Shown: positions 33,197 to 43,648, numbered from the stretch's first letter. The stretch is DNA of 64,000 bases from Chromobacterium sp. ATCC 53434 (GCF_002848345.1 NZ_CP025429.1:2046001-2110000), one strand, 5' to 3'. The notes: generated from the sequence alone by a model not told the origin. Program-made: numbers and translations.

Positions 33197-35647
33197 TTAG
33201 CGCTGCGCGGCGGCCTCTTGCGCGCGGGGCTGGGCGTGCTTGACGTACTGATCCAGCCAGCGATCCTCCTCCCACAGCATGTGCAGAATCGATTCGCGGG
33301 CGCGGTAGCCGTGGCTTTCCGCCGGCAGCATCACCAGCCGCACCGTGCCGCCCAATCCCTGCAGCGCCTGGTACATCCGCTCGCTCTGCAGCGGGAAGGT
33401 GCCGGGATTGTTGTCGGCCTCGCCGTGGATCAGCAGCAGCGCGTCCTTGATCTGTTCGGCGTAATTGAACGGCGACATCGTCTGGTACACGTCCTTGGCC
33501 TGCCAGAAACTGCGCTCCTCCGACTGGAAGCCGAATGGCGTCAGCGTGCGGTTGAAGGCGCCGGAGCGGGCGATGCCGGCGCGGAACAGCCGGGTGTGGG
33601 CCAGCAGATTGGCCGTCATGAAGGAACCGTAGGAATGGCCGCCGATGGCGATGCGGTCGCGATCGGCCACGCCAAGGCGCACCACCTCGTCCACCGCCGC
33701 CTGCGCGTCCATCTTCAGTTGCGGCAGATAGCTGTCGTTGGGCTCCTGCTTGCCGACGCCGATGATGGGCATGGACGGGTCGTCCAGCACCGCGTAACCG
33801 CGCGCCAGCAGCGCTTCGGGACCCCAATAGCCGATGCGGTTGAAGCGATACGGCGAATCGGTGACCTGGCCGGCGGCGTCGGCGCTCTTGAACTCGGCTG
33901 GGTAGGCCCACATCAGCATCGGCAACGGGCCGTCGCGCTTGGCGTCGTAGCCTGGCGGCAGATACAGCGTGGCGCTCAGATCGACGCCGTCGGCGCGCTT
34001 GTAGCGCAGCTGCCGTTTCTGCACGCCCTTCAACTGCGGCGTCGGGTGCGGGAAGAAGGTCAGCTGGCGCAGGCCGTCGGCCTGATCCAGCCGCTTCAGA
34101 TACAGATTGGACGGCGTTTCCACCTGTTCGCGGCTAAGCAGGGCGCGCTTGCCGTCGTCCAGCACCGCCAGCGGCTGCTCGTACCATGGCGCTTGCGAGC
34201 GCCACAGTCGGGTGGTCTTGTTGCCGGCCAGATCCAGCCGGTCGATGAAGGGCCGGTCGCCGTCCGGACTGGCGCCGTCGCCCAGCAGGTACAGGCTGCC
34301 ACCGTCGGCGCTGGTCTGCAGCACCGGCTGGCCGTCGGCGTTGCTGATCAGCACCGGGCTGCCGGGATCGGCGTAACGGTCCTCCGAGCTGCGCCGGTTC
34401 AGCAACTCGGCCGGCTTGCCCGGCTCGGCCGGTCTGACGCGCCAGGTCTTCAGATCGAGCGTTTTCCACCAGTACTCGCTGACCAGGGCCAGATCGCCGC
34501 GGCCCCACTGGATGTCGGCGAAACGGCTGGCCAGCTCCTGCAGCTTGAACGGCGGCTGCTTGAACGGCGCCGTCTGCAAATACAGCGCGTCTCTGACCTG
34601 GGCGGCGACCTCCGGATCGCCGCCGTCCCGGGCCTCGGCCCAGAACAGCGTCGCCGGCGCGTCGGCGCGCCACGACACTTCGCGCGGGCCGGTTTCCACC
34701 GCGTCGTTGCCGGATGGCATCCGCTCCAGCAGCGGGCGTTGCGCCACCAGATGCAGGCTGCGGCCCTGAAGGTCGAGCACCTCGATCTTCTGCGGGAAGC
34801 GGTTGATCGGCACCAGCGTGGAATAGGGCCGCTGCAAGCGCGCCGACAGCAGATACTGGCGGTTAGGCGACGGCTGCACGGCCAGATAGCGGTCGGGCTG
34901 GCCTATCGGCCGCGCCTTGCCGTCCACGCCCACCAGCGCCAGCTGGCTGTCCAGCTGATAGTCCAGCAGATCGGCATCGTACGGCGTCTTCAGCAGATCG
35001 GGATAGGTTCGGGTTTGCGACAACTTGCCGCCCATGCTCTGCTGGACATTGGGACCGGTCGGCGCTGACGGTTTCAGCGGCGCCGGCCCCTGGCGCGTCG
35101 GAACCAGCTTCACCAGCAGCTGATTGCCCATCCAGGCGAAGCCCCGCCCGCTGACGGCGTTCAAATGGAAGGCCCCCAGCCGGCGGACCTGGGCGCTGGA
35201 CGCGTCCAGCAGCCACAATTCCACCCCTTTGGCGCCCCACAACGCCAGGGCCGCGTGCTTGCCGTCCGGCGCCCACTGACTGTCGGCGATGCGGGGATGC
35301 GCCGGCAGGCCGGCCACCGCCCGGCTCTTGCCGCTGGCGATGTCGACCAGGGTCAGGCCGTTGCCGAAATCGAAGCGGCTGGCGGCGCGCATGCCCGGGT
35401 TGATCCGCAGGCCGGCCAGCCTCAGTTCCGGCTGCGAGACATCGGCGATGCCGGGCAGGCCGGGCCGGCTGGTTTGCAGAATGGTGTCGCGCTGCGGATT
35501 CAGCGACTGCAGCGGCGTGCGCGGCGCATTGACCAGCGCCGCCAATTCCGGCGGCGGCGTCTGATAACCATCGGCGGCGGCGGCCGTGCCGGAAACGAGA
35601 AAAACGGCCAGGATCGATCCGGCCAGCGGCTTGCGGCTGAGGGTCAT
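33197..35647 (-). CDS. secreted S9-family serine peptidase (prolyl oligopeptidase type)
   Basis: An 816-residue exported peptidase. A signal peptide (KPLAGSILAVFLVSGTAAAA) is followed by a long beta-propeller-like region (to about 560) and an alpha/beta-hydrolase domain with Ser in GGHSYGSFM, Asp in HGEADNNPGT and His in ESHGYRA. The arrangement and size resemble glutamyl endopeptidase-type members of S9. It should act in the periplasm or outside. Single gene with its own terminator. Confidence 0.92.
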   Translation of the reverse strand: MTLSRKPLAGSILAVFLVSGTAAAADGYQTPPPELAALVNAPRTPLQSLNPQRDTILQTSRPGLPGIADVSQPELRLAGLRINPGMRAASRFDFGNGLTLVDIASGKSRAVAGLPAHPRIADSQWAPDGKHAALALWGAKGVELWLLDASSAQVRRLGAFHLNAVSGRGFAWMGNQLLVKLVPTRQGPAPLKPSAPTGPNVQQSMGGKLSQTRTYPDLLKTPYDADLLDYQLDSQLALVGVDGKARPIGQPDRYLAVQPSPNRQYLLSARLQRPYSTLVPINRFPQKIEVLDLQGRSLHLVAQRPLLERMPSGNDAVETGPREVSWRADAPATLFWAEARDGGDPEVAAQVRDALYLQTAPFKQPPFKLQELASRFADIQWGRGDLALVSEYWWKTLDLKTWRVRPAEPGKPAELLNRRSSEDRYADPGSPVLISNADGQPVLQTSADGGSLYLLGDGASPDGDRPFIDRLDLAGNKTTRLWRSQAPWYEQPLAVLDDGKRALLSREQVETPSNLYLKRLDQADGLRQLTFFPHPTPQLKGVQKRQLRYKRADGVDLSATLYLPPGYDAKRDGPLPMLMWAYPAEFKSADAAGQVTDSPYRFNRIGYWGPEALLARGYAVLDDPSMPIIGVGKQEPNDSYLPQLKMDAQAAVDEVVRLGVADRDRIAIGGHSYGSFMTANLLAHTRLFRAGIARSGAFNRTLTPFGFQSEERSFWQAKDVYQTMSPFNYAEQIKDALLLIHGEADNNPGTFPLQSERMYQALQGLGGTVRLVMLPAESHGYRARESILHMLWEEDRWLDQYVKHAQPRAQEAAAQR

Positions 35648-35731
35648 GCAATCTCCAAGGGCAATTCAACTGACGTAAAGATGCCAAACTGCGCCATTGC
35701 GCCGCCGCCGTCAAGCGACTGGCATTTCCGC

Positions 35732-36811
35732 TCAGACCGCCAGGGTCTCCAACAGCGCCTGCGGCTGCAGGCCGAGCGGCGATATCGTCGGATAGTCGAG
35801 AAACTGCAGCGCGAGCCCCGACTCGTCGGCCTGGAAGCGCGCCGGGAAGCCGAGCGGCAGCGTCGTCTTGTCGGCGATATGGCCGAAGGGCAGGCCGGTG
35901 AACACCGGCACGCCGCTGATGCGGCGCAACTCGGCCACCACCGCGTCGAAGTCGTAGCGCGGATCGTAGGCGTCGACATGCTTGCGCATCGAGAAATCAC
36001 CGAGGAAGATCGCCCGCTGCTTGGTCAACACGCCGGCCAGGTACAGCTGTTGCAGCATCCGCTCCACCCGGTACGGCTGCTCGCCGACGTCCTCGAGGAA
36101 GAGCAGGCCGCCCTTGATGTCCGGCAGATAGGGCGTGCCGGCCAGGCTGGACAGCACGCTGAGGTTGCCGCCCCAGAACAGGCCTTCGCCGCGGGCGCTG
36201 GCATGGGGGCCGGGCACGTTCAGGCTGCGCTGGGGCGTGGTGACGGTGCGGAAGAATTCATCGATGGCGTAGGCGCTGGGCGCGGCGCTGCCGAAATCGC
36301 CCAGCATCGGGCCGGCGAAGCTGCCGACGCCGCTCTTGGCCAGCAGCGCCAGCTGAATGGCGCTGAAATCGCTGTAGCCGACCAGCAGCGCGCGCGCTTC
36401 GCGCACGCGCGCGCCCAGGCGGGCGAGGTCCAGTTGCGGCAGCAGGCGCATCGCGCCATAGCCGCCGCGCGCGGCCAGCACCATTTCCGGCAATTGCGGC
36501 TGGGCCAGCAGACGGTTCAGATCGGCCAGCCGCTCGGCGTCGGTGCCGGCGAAGCGCTGATGGCTGCGCGCCAGCGCCTCGGTGTTCTCCAGCGCGAAAC
36601 CAGCCTGCCGCAAGCGCGGCAACGCCAGTTGCTGCTGCCTGGCCGGCACGATGCCGGAGCAGGCGGTCAGATACAGGCGGTGGCCGGCGGACGGCGTGGA
36701 CGGAACGTTCTGGTCTATCATGGTGCGGCATCCTTGCAAGGCGGCTGCGCCGGCGCCTATGGCCAGGCATTGCAGCAGTTGGCGGCGGGTAGGGTCGATA
36801 TCGGGAATCAT
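35732..36811 (-). CDS. ldcA: LD-carboxypeptidase with Tat/lipoprotein leader
   Basis: A 359-residue S66 peptidase. The nucleophile motif GYSDFSAI, the Glu region FLEDVGEQPYRVERML and the His in GLPFGHIADKT make the Ser-Glu-His triad of LdcA, which trims the terminal D-Ala of tetrapeptides in murein recycling. Unlike cytoplasmic E. coli LdcA, the N-terminus carries RRQLLQCLAIGAGAAALQGC: a twin arginine, a hydrophobic core and a lipobox (LQGC). So it is probably exported folded and lipidated. ATG at 36811 chosen from that leader; the frame is open to 36925. Confidence 0.87.
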   Translation of the reverse strand: MIPDIDPTRRQLLQCLAIGAGAAALQGCRTMIDQNVPSTPSAGHRLYLTACSGIVPARQQQLALPRLRQAGFALENTEALARSHQRFAGTDAERLADLNRLLAQPQLPEMVLAARGGYGAMRLLPQLDLARLGARVREARALLVGYSDFSAIQLALLAKSGVGSFAGPMLGDFGSAAPSAYAIDEFFRTVTTPQRSLNVPGPHASARGEGLFWGGNLSVLSSLAGTPYLPDIKGGLLFLEDVGEQPYRVERMLQQLYLAGVLTKQRAIFLGDFSMRKHVDAYDPRYDFDAVVAELRRISGVPVFTGLPFGHIADKTTLPLGFPARFQADESGLALQFLDYPTISPLGLQPQALLETLAV

Positions 36812-36884
36812 CAGGGTCGGACGTGTGGACTGGGCATCGGTTCCATTCGCCGCGGACGGGCGGAGGAATCTTCGGAGTATACGC

Positions 36885-36919
36885 CAAAAGAAAAGGCGGC
36901 CTCCAGAGTGGACGCCGCC
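36885..36919 (-). terminator. rho-independent terminator of fliD
   Basis: GGCGGC (36895-36900) and GCCGCC (36914-36919) pair; on the minus strand the stem is followed by TTTTCTTTT. Confidence 0.75.
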
Positions 36920-36937
36920 CGTCAATGACAGAAACGC

Positions 36938-38320
36938 TCAGGCGATCAGATTGGCCATGCTGGTGGAGGCCTGCTCCATCTGCGCCAGTTCGCTGTTCAG
37001 ATTGGAGTATTCGGTCAGCAGATTGGTCTGCTCGGTGCTCAGCTGGCTTTGCAGCTGCTGCTGCAATTGCTGCTCGGCGGTCACCTGACTGTTGATGTTG
37101 GTCTGGTCGCTGGTAATCATGCCGCCCGGCCCCAATAGCGAGTTGATTGTGGAGTTGAACACATTGCCTATGCCGGTGTTCTGCGGATTGCCGAACAGAT
37201 TGCTCACCGCCGACGGATTGGCGGCCAGGGCCGCGTTGAAAGAGGTGGAGTTCAGCGACAGCGTGCCGTCGGCGTTCTGGGTGATGCCAACCTGGGCGAG
37301 GTAGGCATAGGAGTTGACCGGGTCCGCGCCCGAGACCGGCGTGCCGAGCAGGCCGGCCAGCTGGTCGTGCAAGTCGGTCAAGTCGGAGCTGATGTCGGTA
37401 TTGGCCGGCGTGCTGCCGACGGTGGTGGAGCTGGTGGTGGCCGAGTTGGTGGTCGTGACCACCTGGTTGTAGGCCGATATGAAGCTTTGCAGCGTCGAGG
37501 CGATGCCCGACGTGTTCTGGCTCATATTGATCGTGGTCTGTCCCAGCTTTTCCAGCGTGATGCTGGCGCCGTTGACCACATTGGTCACGGTGTTGCTGCT
37601 GGACGAGACGCTGACGCCGTTCACCGTCATCAACGCGTTCTGGGCGTTGGTCGACTCGCCGGCGGCGGTGCTGCTTTGTTGCAGGCCGCCCAGCGTATTG
37701 CCCGATGTGCCGCTGCTGTCGGTGCCGCCGGCGGTGATCGAGAAGGTGTTGGTGGAGCCGGACTGCGACGAGTTCAGCACCAGCGAGTAATTGTTGTTGT
37801 ACTGCACGACCGACGCGTTGATGCCTATGCCGGCGCTGTTGATGCTGCTGGCCATCGACGCCAGCGACACATTGCTGCCCAGCTGCACGGTGCTGCTGGT
37901 GCCGCCGACATTGAAGGTCAACGACGACGGCGCGCCGGACAGCGTGGCGTTCTGATCGGTGATGGACACGCCGCCGGAAGTCTGGTCGAAGACCAACTGC
38001 CGCGACTGCGCCATCTGCGTCACATTCAACGCATAGGTGCCGGCGGTGCCGCCGCTGGTCGAGGAGACGCTGGCGACGGTGGTGTCCGACGAGGCGGCGG
38101 TGAACTGCTGCAGAAAAGTGCCGGACGCCAGCGTGGTGGCGGCGCTCTGCAAGCTGGACAGCGCGGAACTGACCTGGCCCAGCGTGCTCAGCTCGGACTG
38201 ATAGTTGCTGACGCGCTGCTGGCTTTGGGTGAGCGGCTGCGAATCGGCCTGAATCAGTTGGCTGACGATGGACTGCACGTCCAGCGGACCGGCGCTGGCG
38301 CTGATCGATGAGGATGACAT
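36938..38320 (-). CDS. fliD: flagellar hook-associated protein 2 (filament cap) FliD
   Basis: A 460-residue FliD. The N-terminal domain (GPLDVQSIVSQLIQADSQPLTQSQQRVSNYQSEL-type, positions 11-44) and the C-terminal heptad region (SQVTAEQQLQQQLQSQLSTEQ and LLTEYSNLNSELAQME) are the family ends that pack into the cap complex; the centre is Ser/Thr/Asn-rich and exposed. It caps the flagellar filament and lets flagellin fold. GGGAGA precedes the ATG. No fliS, fliT or flagellin gene is next to it, so it is an isolated copy. No cysteine, as usual for secreted flagellar proteins. Confidence 0.9.
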   Translation of the reverse strand: MSSSSISASAGPLDVQSIVSQLIQADSQPLTQSQQRVSNYQSELSTLGQVSSALSSLQSAATTLASGTFLQQFTAASSDTTVASVSSTSGGTAGTYALNVTQMAQSRQLVFDQTSGGVSITDQNATLSGAPSSLTFNVGGTSSTVQLGSNVSLASMASSINSAGIGINASVVQYNNNYSLVLNSSQSGSTNTFSITAGGTDSSGTSGNTLGGLQQSSTAAGESTNAQNALMTVNGVSVSSSSNTVTNVVNGASITLEKLGQTTINMSQNTSGIASTLQSFISAYNQVVTTTNSATTSSTTVGSTPANTDISSDLTDLHDQLAGLLGTPVSGADPVNSYAYLAQVGITQNADGTLSLNSTSFNAALAANPSAVSNLFGNPQNTGIGNVFNSTINSLLGPGGMITSDQTNINSQVTAEQQLQQQLQSQLSTEQTNLLTEYSNLNSELAQMEQASTSMANLIA

Positions 38321-38669
38321 GACGTCGTCTCCCTGTGGCCCGCCTGAGCTGCCATCAGACGGGCGTGTTGCTGTTTAGGGCTGTTGTCTAGTTGTCATCA
38401 CGGGGTTGGCGGTCTGTCGCCGCTGTCTTGCTTCAGCATGGTGCGATATGGCACCGGTTGACGCTCTTATCGGCGCGGCCGGACAAAACTTTAGTCGAAC
38501 ATCTGCATTGATCTTAGCATCGGGCGCGGCCATTCGGCCTGCCCGCAATCCATATTCCTGTATTGAAGATTTTAAGATTTGCTAAGCTTATATTGATATA
38601 TCCAATCGGTTTTGAATGCCCGCGAATATTTCCGGTAGATTGGCTGCAATCATAGAACAGGCTGCAAGC
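38321..38669. promoter_or_regulatory. divergent promoter region fliD / cysD
   Basis: 349 bases between divergent genes. AT-rich on the cysD side (38560-38620, gctaagcttatattgatatatcc). No individual site could be assigned with confidence. Confidence 0.4.
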
Positions 38670-39596
38670 ATGGATATCGATCAAGCAAGGCTGACCCACC
38701 TGCAACAACTGGAAGCCGAATCCATTCACATCATCCGCGAGGTGGCCGCGGAATTCGAAAACCCGGTGATGCTGTACTCGATCGGCAAGGACTCCGCGGT
38801 GATGCTGCACCTGGCGAAGAAGGCCTTCTTTCCCGGCAAGCCGCCATTCCCGCTGCTGCACGTCGACACCACCTGGAAGTTCCGCGACATGATCGCCCTC
38901 CGGGACCGGCAGGCGCGCGAAAACGGCTGGGATCTGCTGGTCCACGTCAATCAGGACGGCGTGGCCGCCGGCGTCAACCCGTTCACCGCCGGCTCGGCCC
39001 GCCATACCGACGTGATGAAGACCGAGGGTCTGAAGCAGGCGCTGAACAAGTACAAGTTCGACGCGGCCTTCGGCGGCGCCCGTCGCGACGAGGAAAAGAG
39101 CCGCGCCAAGGAGCGCGTCTACTCCTTCCGCGACAAGAACCACCGCTGGGATCCGAAGAATCAGCGTCCGGAGCTGTGGAACATCTACAACAGCCGGATA
39201 GACAAGGGGGAAAGCATACGAGTGTTCCCGCTGTCGAACTGGACCGAGCTGGACATCTGGCAATACATCTATCTGGAGAACATCGAGATCGTGCCGCTGT
39301 ATTTCGCCGCCGAACGACCGGTGGTGGAGCGCGACGGCATGCTGATCATGATAGACGACGAGCGCATCCTCGAATATCTGACGCCGGAGGAGAAGGCGAG
39401 CATCACGACGCGCAAGGTGCGCTTCCGCACGCTGGGCTGCTATCCGCTGACCGGCGCGGTGGAGTCGGAGGCGGCGACGCTGCCGGAGATCATCCAGGAA
39501 ATGCTGCTGACCAAGACCTCGGAGCGGCAGGGCAGGCTGATCGACCATGACAGCGCCGGCTCGATGGAAAAGAAGAAAATGGAAGGGTATTTCTGA
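38670..39596 (+). CDS. cysD: sulfate adenylyltransferase subunit 2 CysD
   Basis: A 308-residue ATP sulfurylase small subunit. The PP-loop is [13 protein letters not shown] (about residues 31-43), followed by [23 protein letters not shown] and [11 protein letters not shown]. It makes adenosine phosphosulfate from ATP and sulfate with CysN. ATG at 38670 gives [21 protein letters not shown], the usual CysD start; the frame is open to 38616. Its TGA overlaps the cysN ATG by one base. Confidence 0.95.
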   Translation: MDIDQARLTHLQQLEAESIHIIREVAAEFENPVMLYSIGKDSAVMLHLAKKAFFPGKPPFPLLHVDTTWKFRDMIALRDRQARENGWDLLVHVNQDGVAAGVNPFTAGSARHTDVMKTEGLKQALNKYKFDAAFGGARRDEEKSRAKERVYSFRDKNHRWDPKNQRPELWNIYNSRIDKGESIRVFPLSNWTELDIWQYIYLENIEIVPLYFAAERPVVERDGMLIMIDDERILEYLTPEEKASITTRKVRFRTLGCYPLTGAVESEAATLPEIIQEMLLTKTSERQGRLIDHDSAGSMEKKKMEGYF

Positions 39597-41035
39597 TGTC
39601 GCACCAATCCGAACTGATCGCCGGGGATATCCTGGAATACCTGCGCCAGCATGAGAACAAAGACCTGCTGCGCTTCATCACCTGTGGCAGCGTGGACGAC
39701 GGCAAGTCCACGCTGATCGGCCGGCTGCTGCACGACTCCAAGCTGATCTTCGAGGACCAGCTGGCTGCGATCGCGCGCGACTCGAAGAAGTACAACACCA
39801 CCGATCAGGACATCGACCTGGCGTTGCTGGTGGACGGCCTGCAGGCCGAGCGCGAGCAGGGCATCACGATAGACGTGGCCTACCGCTACTTCAGCACCGA
39901 CAAGCGCAAGTTCATCATCGCCGATTGCCCGGGCCATGAGCAGTACACGCGCAATATGGCCACCGGCGCCTCCACCAGCAATCTGGCCATCATCCTGATC
40001 GACGCCAGGCGAGGCGTGCAAACACAGACCCGCCGCCACAGCCACATCGTCAGCCTACTGGGCATCCGCCACGTCATCGTCGCCGTCAACAAGATGGATC
40101 TGGTCGACTATAGCGAAGAAGTGTTCAACCGCATCCGCGACGAATACCTGACCTTCGCCGCCCACCTGAACATTCCGGACATCCGCTTCGTGCCGATCTC
40201 GGCGCTGCGCGGCGACAATGTGGTCAGCCGCACCGAGGCCGCTCCGTGGTACAAGGGCGCGACGCTGATGCATCTGCTGGAAACCATACAGATAGGCCAT
40301 GACGCGCCACTGTCGGCCTTCCGGCTGCCGGTTCAATACGTCAACCGGCCCAATCTGGACTTCCGCGGCTTCTGCGGCACCATCGCCAGCGGCGCCGTCC
40401 ATCCGGGCGACGCGGTGGTAGCCTTGCCGTCCGGCCGGCAGAGCCGGGTCAAGGAGATCGTCACCTTCGACGGCAAGCTGGCGCGCGCCCACGCCGGCCA
40501 GGCGGTGACGCTGACGCTGGAAGACGAGATCGACATCTCCCGCGGCGACATGCTGGTGCGCGCCGACGAGGCCCGTCCCTTCGTGTCCCGCAGCTTCAAC
40601 GCCCACCTGGTGGCGATGGGCGAGACGCCGCTGCGGCCGGGCAAGGAATACGGTTTCAAGCTGGCCGGGAAGTTCGTGACCGGCCGCATCGAGGCCATCG
40701 TCCACCGCACCGACGTCAACACGCTGGTGGATAGTCCGGCCGAGGCGCTGGCCTTGAACGAGATCGGCCTGTGCCGGATCACGCTGAACAGCGCGGCGGC
40801 TTTCGATGCGTACCGCGATTGCCGCGGCAGCGGCAGCCTGATCATCATCGACCGGCAAAGCAACGGCACCGTCGCCGCCGGCATGATCGCCTCGCCGAAC
40901 GACGATGCCGGCGTGGTCGAACTGACGCCGTGGCAGCGCTTCGAGCTGGAACTGGACCAGTTGCTGGGCAAGCATTTCCCGCAAATGACGCGCGCCGAAC
41001 TGGCGCGCCGGCTGGCGGGAGGCGACGAGGCCTGA
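39596..41035 (+). CDS. cysN: sulfate adenylyltransferase subunit 1 CysN
   Basis: A 479-residue GTPase subunit of ATP sulfurylase. GTP-binding motifs in order: [15 protein letters not shown], effector [30 protein letters not shown] and VNKMDLVD. The rest is the EF-Tu-like beta-barrel region. It has no fused APS kinase (CysC) domain, length being that of E. coli CysN. Coupled to cysD; a palindromic hairpin follows. Confidence 0.96.
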   Translation: MSHQSELIAGDILEYLRQHENKDLLRFITCGSVDDGKSTLIGRLLHDSKLIFEDQLAAIARDSKKYNTTDQDIDLALLVDGLQAEREQGITIDVAYRYFSTDKRKFIIADCPGHEQYTRNMATGASTSNLAIILIDARRGVQTQTRRHSHIVSLLGIRHVIVAVNKMDLVDYSEEVFNRIRDEYLTFAAHLNIPDIRFVPISALRGDNVVSRTEAAPWYKGATLMHLLETIQIGHDAPLSAFRLPVQYVNRPNLDFRGFCGTIASGAVHPGDAVVALPSGRQSRVKEIVTFDGKLARAHAGQAVTLTLEDEIDISRGDMLVRADEARPFVSRSFNAHLVAMGETPLRPGKEYGFKLAGKFVTGRIEAIVHRTDVNTLVDSPAEALALNEIGLCRITLNSAAAFDAYRDCRGSGSLIIIDRQSNGTVAAGMIASPNDDAGVVELTPWQRFELELDQLLGKHFPQMTRAELARRLAGGDEA

Positions 41036-41055
41036 GCGGCCGTCCGGCAACGATG

Positions 41056-41084
41056 AAAACGCCCCGGCATGCCGGGGCGTTCGT
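41056..41084. terminator. convergent terminator hairpin
   Basis: A perfect 24-base palindrome (41058-41081; arm AACGCCCCGGCA) between the convergent cysN and S53 peptidase genes. AAAA on its left gives a T-run for minus-strand transcripts; the right side has only TT. Confidence 0.75.
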
Positions 41085-41099
41085 CATTCACTCATCCGT

Positions 41100-42719
41100 T
41101 CAGAAGCCAGGCGTCTGACCGATGAAGGCGTTCAGCTTGGCGATGTTCAGGCTGCCCCATCCGGTAGCGTAATCCCAGCCCGGACCAGCGCTGTAGTCGC
41201 CGTTGCTGCCGTCGACGACGTCGTTGTACAGCGACGGATTGGCCTGGAAGTATTTGTAGAACGATGGCGCCGGGTAGCCCAGCTGATTGCCGTTGGCAGA
41301 CTCGATCCGGGCCCAGAAACCGGTGAACAGCGGCGCCGCCAGGCTGGTGCCGCCGACAGGCTGCGTGCTGCCGTTGACCAGCACATTGGCGCCGGAGGCC
41401 GGATCGGCGTCGAAGGACACGTCCGGCACGCCGCGCTGGCCCGGATTGACGCTCAGCACGCCGGAGGCGGATTGCCAGGACGGCGCGCTTTCCGTGGTGC
41501 TGGGGCCGCCGCCGCCGCCGTTCCAGGTACGTTCCGACTGGTAGCCGGTGTCGCCGCTGGTGATCAGCGTGGTGCCGCCGACCGCGACCACATACGGCGA
41601 TACCGCCGGGTAGCTCTGGCCGGTGGCGCCGCTGCCGCATTCGGCGGAGCCGGAGTCGCCGGTGGAGACGGAGAAGATCTGGCCCTGCGCCACCGCGCTC
41701 TGGAAGATCTGATCGTCGGCGGCGGTGGAGCCGTCGCTCTGGGAGTTGCTCTCGCACTCGCCCAGCGACACGTTCACCACCTTGGCGGCATTGTCGCTGA
41801 CCGCCGAGTTCAGCGCGGCGGTGATGTCGGCGTTGCCCATCGACGACGCGACGTAGAAGTTCATCTGCTGCACCGCGCCGCCGGCGGCGGCGATGATGTC
41901 CTGGCTGTCCAGATTCCATTCCACGGTACCGTCGATGTCGGACGACGGATTGCCGGCGTTGATCACCTTGGTGTTGACCGCGTTGAAGCCGGTGCCGCTG
42001 GTGAAGGCCTGCAGATCGCTCAGCGTCTGGCTCAGATCGCCTTCGGCGATGATGCCGACGGTGGTCCCGCTGGCCGGCGGCAGACTGTCGGCGTTGTAGA
42101 TGGTGGAGAAATCGGTCGGCGAGTGCGGCACGCCCTTGGCCGCCGCGCTGCGCGCCAGCGTGGTGTGGAACTGGTGCATGTTCTGCAGGCCCTGCACTGA
42201 CAGCACGATGTCGCCCAGGTGGCCGGGAACCATCGCCGCGGCGGTATTGGCATACAGGCTGCGGCCGTTGACGCTGTAGCGATGCAGCGGGGTATTGAAG
42301 GCGGTCTTGACGGTGGCGGCGCTGCCGTCGGCGGTGATCAGCAGACGGTTGGGCGCGACCTTGACATTGCGGAAACCGCTGGCCTGAAGATGCCGCACCA
42401 CGGCCTGGGCCTGCGCCTCGGTCGGCGCGTACTGGCTCATGAACTCGGCATGGCTCAGGCGGCGCTTGACCGCGCCGCGGAGGATGCCGGCGGTCAGCGC
42501 GTCCAGCTGCGGCTTGTTGCGCAGCTTCAGGCTGACGGCGACGCGGACCGTCTGGCCGGCCGTGGCTTCCCCGACATCGCGCGCCATGGCGCCGATCAGC
42601 GCCTTCTGCGGCTGGGCAGCCTGGGTGCGGGTCGCGACCCAGCCGGATGCGGCGTGGGCGACGGAAACGCCGAACAGGGCGGCGACTGCCAGTACGATGG
42701 TGTGTTGCTTGGCAAACAT
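41100..42719 (-). CDS. secreted S53 peptidase (pro-kumamolisin / sedolisin type)
   Basis: A 539-residue exported peptidase. Signal peptide (HTIVLAVAALFGVSVAHA), activation prodomain (about 40-190: VAVSLKLRNKPQLDALTAG, FMSQYAPTEAQ), then the catalytic domain with Glu and Asp in VEWNLDSQDI, the oxyanion Asp in VSTGDSGSAE, and the Ser in PVGGTSLAAP. The C-terminal DVVDGSNGDYSAGPGWDYAT supplies the calcium site. All S53 residues are present, so it should be an active serine-carboxyl peptidase working at acid pH after self-cleavage. Confidence 0.93.
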   Translation of the reverse strand: MFAKQHTIVLAVAALFGVSVAHAASGWVATRTQAAQPQKALIGAMARDVGEATAGQTVRVAVSLKLRNKPQLDALTAGILRGAVKRRLSHAEFMSQYAPTEAQAQAVVRHLQASGFRNVKVAPNRLLITADGSAATVKTAFNTPLHRYSVNGRSLYANTAAAMVPGHLGDIVLSVQGLQNMHQFHTTLARSAAAKGVPHSPTDFSTIYNADSLPPASGTTVGIIAEGDLSQTLSDLQAFTSGTGFNAVNTKVINAGNPSSDIDGTVEWNLDSQDIIAAAGGAVQQMNFYVASSMGNADITAALNSAVSDNAAKVVNVSLGECESNSQSDGSTAADDQIFQSAVAQGQIFSVSTGDSGSAECGSGATGQSYPAVSPYVVAVGGTTLITSGDTGYQSERTWNGGGGGPSTTESAPSWQSASGVLSVNPGQRGVPDVSFDADPASGANVLVNGSTQPVGGTSLAAPLFTGFWARIESANGNQLGYPAPSFYKYFQANPSLYNDVVDGSNGDYSAGPGWDYATGWGSLNIAKLNAFIGQTPGF

Positions 42720-43184
42720 TCCACTTCTCCTTTGCAGAAAATCACGGTGAGCGATGCCTTGTGCGCATGCTCGGGAACGAGGCTTGTTTGCGTGTCGGCA
42801 CGCCGCCTTTGGTTCCAGTTGTCAGCCCCCGGTGCGAGAGGCCGTCCCCCGATAGGGAGACAAGCCATTCCTAGACCATCGTCATTTAAAATGGCAAGCC
42901 GGCTTTAAATCGAGTGGATGGATTCAAGATTGGAAAAGCATGAACATAAGAATTTACTGATGAGAAATTGCCGACAGCTTGGCGATGACTTGCTGCGACA
43001 GTCCCGACAAATCCGATCATGATTCTGCCGCCCGATCGCGCTCGGCAAGGGCATCGTTGCCGTCGATCGGCAGCAATGCATCAATAATATTGACCGTTTG
43101 AATCGGACTGCCGAACCGCCGTCTCGGAAAGAGAGGCTGTACGATATGTTAGGTGAATTTTTCTTGGAGCGGAATGTGTGCATG
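42720..43184. other. gene-free stretch between S53 peptidase and ohr
   Basis: Holds the minus-strand promoter of the peptidase gene and an AT-rich segment (42880-43150). No convincing gene seen on either strand. Confidence 0.45.
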
Positions 43185-43216
43185 GCTTGCCGGCGCCATC
43201 TCTGCCGCCGGCAAGC
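43185..43216 (-). terminator. possible terminator hairpin after ohr
   Basis: GCTTGCCGGCG (43185-43195) pairs perfectly with CGCCGGCAAGC (43206-43216) around 10 bases, just downstream of the ohr stop. There is no T-run, so it may need a factor or only protect the mRNA end. Confidence 0.5.
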
Positions 43217-43222
43217 GGGGGA

Positions 43223-43648
43223 CTATTTGAGGACGATGTCGACTTCGATATTGCCGCGGGTGGCGTTCGAGTACGGGCATACCTGGTGGGCGGCGTTCAC
43301 CAGCTCCTGCGCCGTCGACCGTTCCAGCCCAGGCAGGCTGACCGTCAGTTGCGCGGCGATGCCGAAGCCCTGCGGAATCGGCCCGATCGAAACGCTGGCG
43401 TCAATCGCCGCGTCGGCCGGCACCGCGATCTTCTTCTGTCCGGCGACGTGGCGGAGCGCGCCCATGAAGCAGGCCGAATAGCCGGCCGCGAACAGCTGCT
43501 CCGGGTTGGTCGCGCCGCCGGCGCCGCCCATCGCCTTCGGCACGGCCAACTTGACGTCCAGCAGGCCGTCGTCGCTGGCCGAACGGCCGTCGCGGCCGCC
43601 GGTGGTATGCGCGCGGGCGGTATACAGCACTTTTTCCAGTTTGTTCAT
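43223..43648 (-). CDS. ohr: organic hydroperoxide resistance protein Ohr
   Basis: A 141-residue OsmC/Ohr-family peroxidase. MNKLEKVLYTARAHTTGGRDG is the Ohr start; the two redox cysteines are in GYSACFMGAL and HQVCPYSNATRGN, and the catalytic Arg is in GGRDGRS. It reduces fatty-acid and other organic hydroperoxides using lipoylated proteins. ATG at 43648 has GAGAGG seven bases upstream; another ATG two codons earlier is too close to that site. No ohrR regulator gene is adjacent, though one is common for this family. Confidence 0.94.
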   Translation of the reverse strand: MNKLEKVLYTARAHTTGGRDGRSASDDGLLDVKLAVPKAMGGAGGATNPEQLFAAGYSACFMGALRHVAGQKKIAVPADAAIDASVSIGPIPQGFGIAAQLTVSLPGLERSTAQELVNAAHQVCPYSNATRGNIEVDIVLK

